Shown: one piece after another, positions 39,634 through 41,365 of the stretch | Position numbering within the stretch: the stretch's first letter is position 1 | Layout of the letters: each line of letters begins with the position of its first letter | From: Allochromatium palmeri | GTDB taxonomy: Bacteria > Pseudomonadota > Gammaproteobacteria > Chromatiales > Chromatiaceae | Assembly: GCF_009720725.1 (NCBI RefSeq) | Contig: NZ_WNKT01000036.1 | Location: 1 to 41,365 of the forward strand | Length of the DNA: 41,365 bases | Direction: 5' to 3' | The notes under the pieces: model-generated | What the model was told of the DNA's origin: nothing | Seen by the model: the letters and a program-made list of their open reading frames with translations, nothing else | The model's database searches: none | Translations under genes and position numbers: made by a program

Positions 39634-40944
39634 CTATTTTTCCTCAAACGCAAAAATCCGATTCCAGTCGGTCTTCATGCTGATCACGATCCAGCCCTGC
39701 TTCTGCGCCTGGTCATACAGCGCCTGGGTGAAGGTGCCGACCTTGGTGTCGGGCAGCCCCTGCGCCGGTCCGTAAGCGTACTCGCGCTTGGCGTCGTCGT
39801 GGAGCAGAATCATCGACAACCTCGCGCCGTCACCGGCCTTGGTGTATTCCAGCATCTGACGGTCACCGGTGGAGTTTCCGAAGGCCGCATGGGGCCGGCG
39901 CCCGATCATCAGGTGTATGCCCTCGGGCTTGCCGGCATTGTTGTCGTTCAGGAGCAGTTTCGGCTCCTTGGTGAGAAACGGCTGGCCGTCCTTGCCATAG
40001 CCGTATTTGGTCTCTCCGGCGCTGCCGACCACCTGCTCCGGTGGAATCCCGTAAGCGGACTCGGAATACACCCGAACGAAGTCCTGGCCGCCGCCGGTGA
40101 CGATGTAGGTCTTGTACCCGTTGGCGCGGAAGTACTCCAGGAGTTCCTGCATCGGCAGGTAAGTGAGGTCGGTGTAGGGCCGGTTCCAGCGCGCGTTCTT
40201 GGCGGTTGCGAGCCACTTCTCCGCCTCAGCCTTAAACTCGTCGACACTCATACCGGTCAGCGTGGCGGCGAGGATCTTGAAAAGGTCGTCCATGGGGAGC
40301 TTGGCGATGGCCTCCCGGTCGCCAGACAGCACGGTCTTGAAGGGCTCCACCGTCGCCAGCTCCGGTTTCGCTTTGACCACTGCCGGAACCTGCTCCAGGC
40401 AGTAGACGACCTGGCTGTACATGGGGTGCTCGACCCAAAGCGTACCGTCCTGGTCGAAGGTCGCGATGCGCTCTGCCGGTGGCACGAACGTCGGGCTTCC
40501 CGGCGTCGTGGTCTCCTTCACGAAGGCCATGATCGCCTGCTTCGCCGGCCCGTCGTTCCAAGCGGACAGCGGATCATCGGCGGCATGCCCCTGTACCTGC
40601 GCCTGCTCTGGTGATTTTTCCAGGGCTGAGACAGTCGTCGCGCCCGTCGTGACCGTCAGTTTCTGACCGGGCTTGATCAGGTCCGAGGTGAGGTTATTCA
40701 TCGCCTTCAGGGTGTCCAACGGAACCTCGAAGCGTTCGCCGATCACCATCAGCTCGTCACCCTCGACCACCTCATAGATGGCGGTAACGCTATCGTATTC
40801 GCCCTTGGCGTGCTGCTGAGATCCCTGGTCGGCAGCCTGGACGCTGCCGACGGCGAGACAGGCCGTTAGGGCCAGGATCGAGCCGGCGGTTTTGAGCCCT
40901 GCCATCAGGGACGATTTCGGGGGCGTTCCTTTGTTGTATCGCAT
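39634..40944 (-). CDS. Exported LysM-HAD superfamily phosphatase
   Basis: A 436-residue exported protein. The signal peptide (AGSILALTACLAVGSVQA) is followed by a LysM domain (about 55-101: YEVVEGDELMVIGERFEVPL..., LIKPGQKLTV), which binds peptidoglycan. After a linker, a HAD phosphatase follows: motif I FDQDGTLW (about 165), motif II VTGGG, and motif IV GNSTGDRQML. It resembles the phosphoserine-phosphatase-like acid phosphatases. It would dephosphorylate a substrate close to the cell wall. I use the ATG at 40944; a GTG at 40950 is possible, with GGAG closer to it. It is the first gene of the operon with the cytochrome and sulfatase (79 bases to the next). Confidence 0.9.
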   Translation of the reverse strand: MRYNKGTPPKSSLMAGLKTAGSILALTACLAVGSVQAADQGSQQHAKGEYDSVTAIYEVVEGDELMVIGERFEVPLDTLKAMNNLTSDLIKPGQKLTVTTGATTVSALEKSPEQAQVQGHAADDPLSAWNDGPAKQAIMAFVKETTTPGSPTFVPPAERIATFDQDGTLWVEHPMYSQVVYCLEQVPAVVKAKPELATVEPFKTVLSGDREAIAKLPMDDLFKILAATLTGMSVDEFKAEAEKWLATAKNARWNRPYTDLTYLPMQELLEYFRANGYKTYIVTGGGQDFVRVYSESAYGIPPEQVVGSAGETKYGYGKDGQPFLTKEPKLLLNDNNAGKPEGIHLMIGRRPHAAFGNSTGDRQMLEYTKAGDGARLSMILLHDDAKREYAYGPAQGLPDTKVGTFTQALYDQAQKQGWIVISMKTDWNRIFAFEEK

Positions 40945-40950
40945 AAGCAC

Positions 40951-41365
40951 TTTTCTCCACGTTACAGAAGTGGCATCAGAATTCCGCGTCCAAGTGTGGG
41001 AGTAGGGTACAGATTTGGAGACGTAGGGAACTGAAATTACAGCGGGCTCTTCATTGCGGCTTGTGATCGCGGCGTCGATGGCTTCCAGCCACGCGGTGTC
41101 CCGAAACAGGTTGATCAGACAAGCGACTGGCTCTTTCCCAGTGCACTAAAATATCCGACGAACGGGTCAGTCGCATTTTTCCTGATGATCCCACTGCAAC
41201 GGCAAGGAGACTATCGGACGAAGGGGCAATGGGGTTTGCCCGAAAGGGCAACAGTGCATCGGGGATCTGTTTGTGGATTAGGGGTGTAGGGCTCGAACAG
41301 TTTCAATATGAGTTGCGCATTTTTGCGCAGTTATTTATATTTCAACCATGTCACGCAAACTGGTC
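40951..41365. other. Right-edge region with no confident gene
   Basis: This should hold the promoter of the LysM-HAD operon. A minus frame at 41051-41251 (66 residues) lacks family sequence. Two TGCGCA boxes with TTT between (about 41314-41328) precede an AT-rich patch. An ATG at 41348 on the plus strand opens a frame reading MSRKLV at the window edge, too short to judge. Confidence 0.35.

Noticed and set aside
41051-41251. 66-residue minus-strand frame near the right edge
   Set aside because: No family similarity, no ribosome site, low-complexity Arg/Ser composition.
41348-41365. Possible start of a plus-strand gene (MSRKLV)
   Set aside because: Only six codons before the window ends and no clear ribosome site; cannot be judged.
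1-41365. CRISPR arrays, tRNA or rRNA genes
   Set aside because: No regularly spaced repeats and no cloverleaf or rRNA sequence noticed on reading; a dedicated scan (for example with a covariance-model search) would be decisive.

Overview
The window looks like accessory or plasmid-influenced DNA from a GC-rich gammaproteobacterium, most likely a purple sulfur bacterium (Chromatiaceae) or close relative. The pointers are a TsdA-type thiosulfate dehydrogenase, a methylcitrate gene pair under a GntR regulator, a nickel ECF transporter, c-di-GMP and PilZ genes, and an octahaem cytochrome. The genus cannot be settled from this sequence alone.

Layout. 1-2.1 kb: start of a transposase cut by the window edge, a TRIC-family channel and a DUF599 membrane protein. 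1.7-6.25 kb: a tightly packed seven-gene nickel operon on the minus strand (nikK, nikL, an outer-membrane protein, nikM, nikQ, nikO, nikR). 6.3-12.4 kb: small housekeeping genes (HIT protein, RIO kinase, PilZ protein, YjdM) mixed with gene wreckage: a 5' scrap of rarA, a DUF938 methyltransferase gene split in two by about 1.55 kb that carries a glutamate-receptor-like K+ channel with a transposase-like tail, and a scrap of a MinD-superfamily ATPase. 12.6-16.4 kb: hairpins resembling IS200/IS605 ends, then a GntR regulator with two TGTCGACA operators, prpB, prpC, another bulged hairpin and yqaA. 16.4-25.1 kb: H-NS-like protein, HIT protein, a 1052-residue PAS4-GGDEF-EAL protein, tsdA and a large AsmA protein. 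25.4-27.8 kb: SulP transporter plus universal stress protein. 28.3-32.6 kb: an AttEFGH-like ABC system (ATPase, fused permease, lipocalin-like secreted protein). 32.6-34.9 kb: plasmid-type parA-parB with a perfect 22-bp palindrome just beyond parB (candidate parS) and an operator-like palindrome before parA. 35.1-35.4 kb: scraps of an SGNH esterase and of a yqhD-type alcohol dehydrogenase. 35.4-41 kb: a three-gene exported operon (LysM-HAD phosphatase, octahaem cytochrome with TPRs, formylglycine-type sulfatase).

How the genes work together. The nik operon would capture Ni2+ in the periplasm and import it with ATP, with NikR providing feedback; the embedded beta-barrel may be the outer-membrane entry step. 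The prp genes carry out two steps of propionyl-CoA disposal, but no dehydratase/aconitase gene is alongside. The last operon combines ester hydrolysis (sulfate and phosphate) with a multihaem electron carrier in the periplasm, and it is the best candidate for an undescribed pathway. The mix of working operons, truncated genes, transposon ends and a plasmid partition locus suggests repeated insertion and deletion, perhaps including integration of a plasmid.
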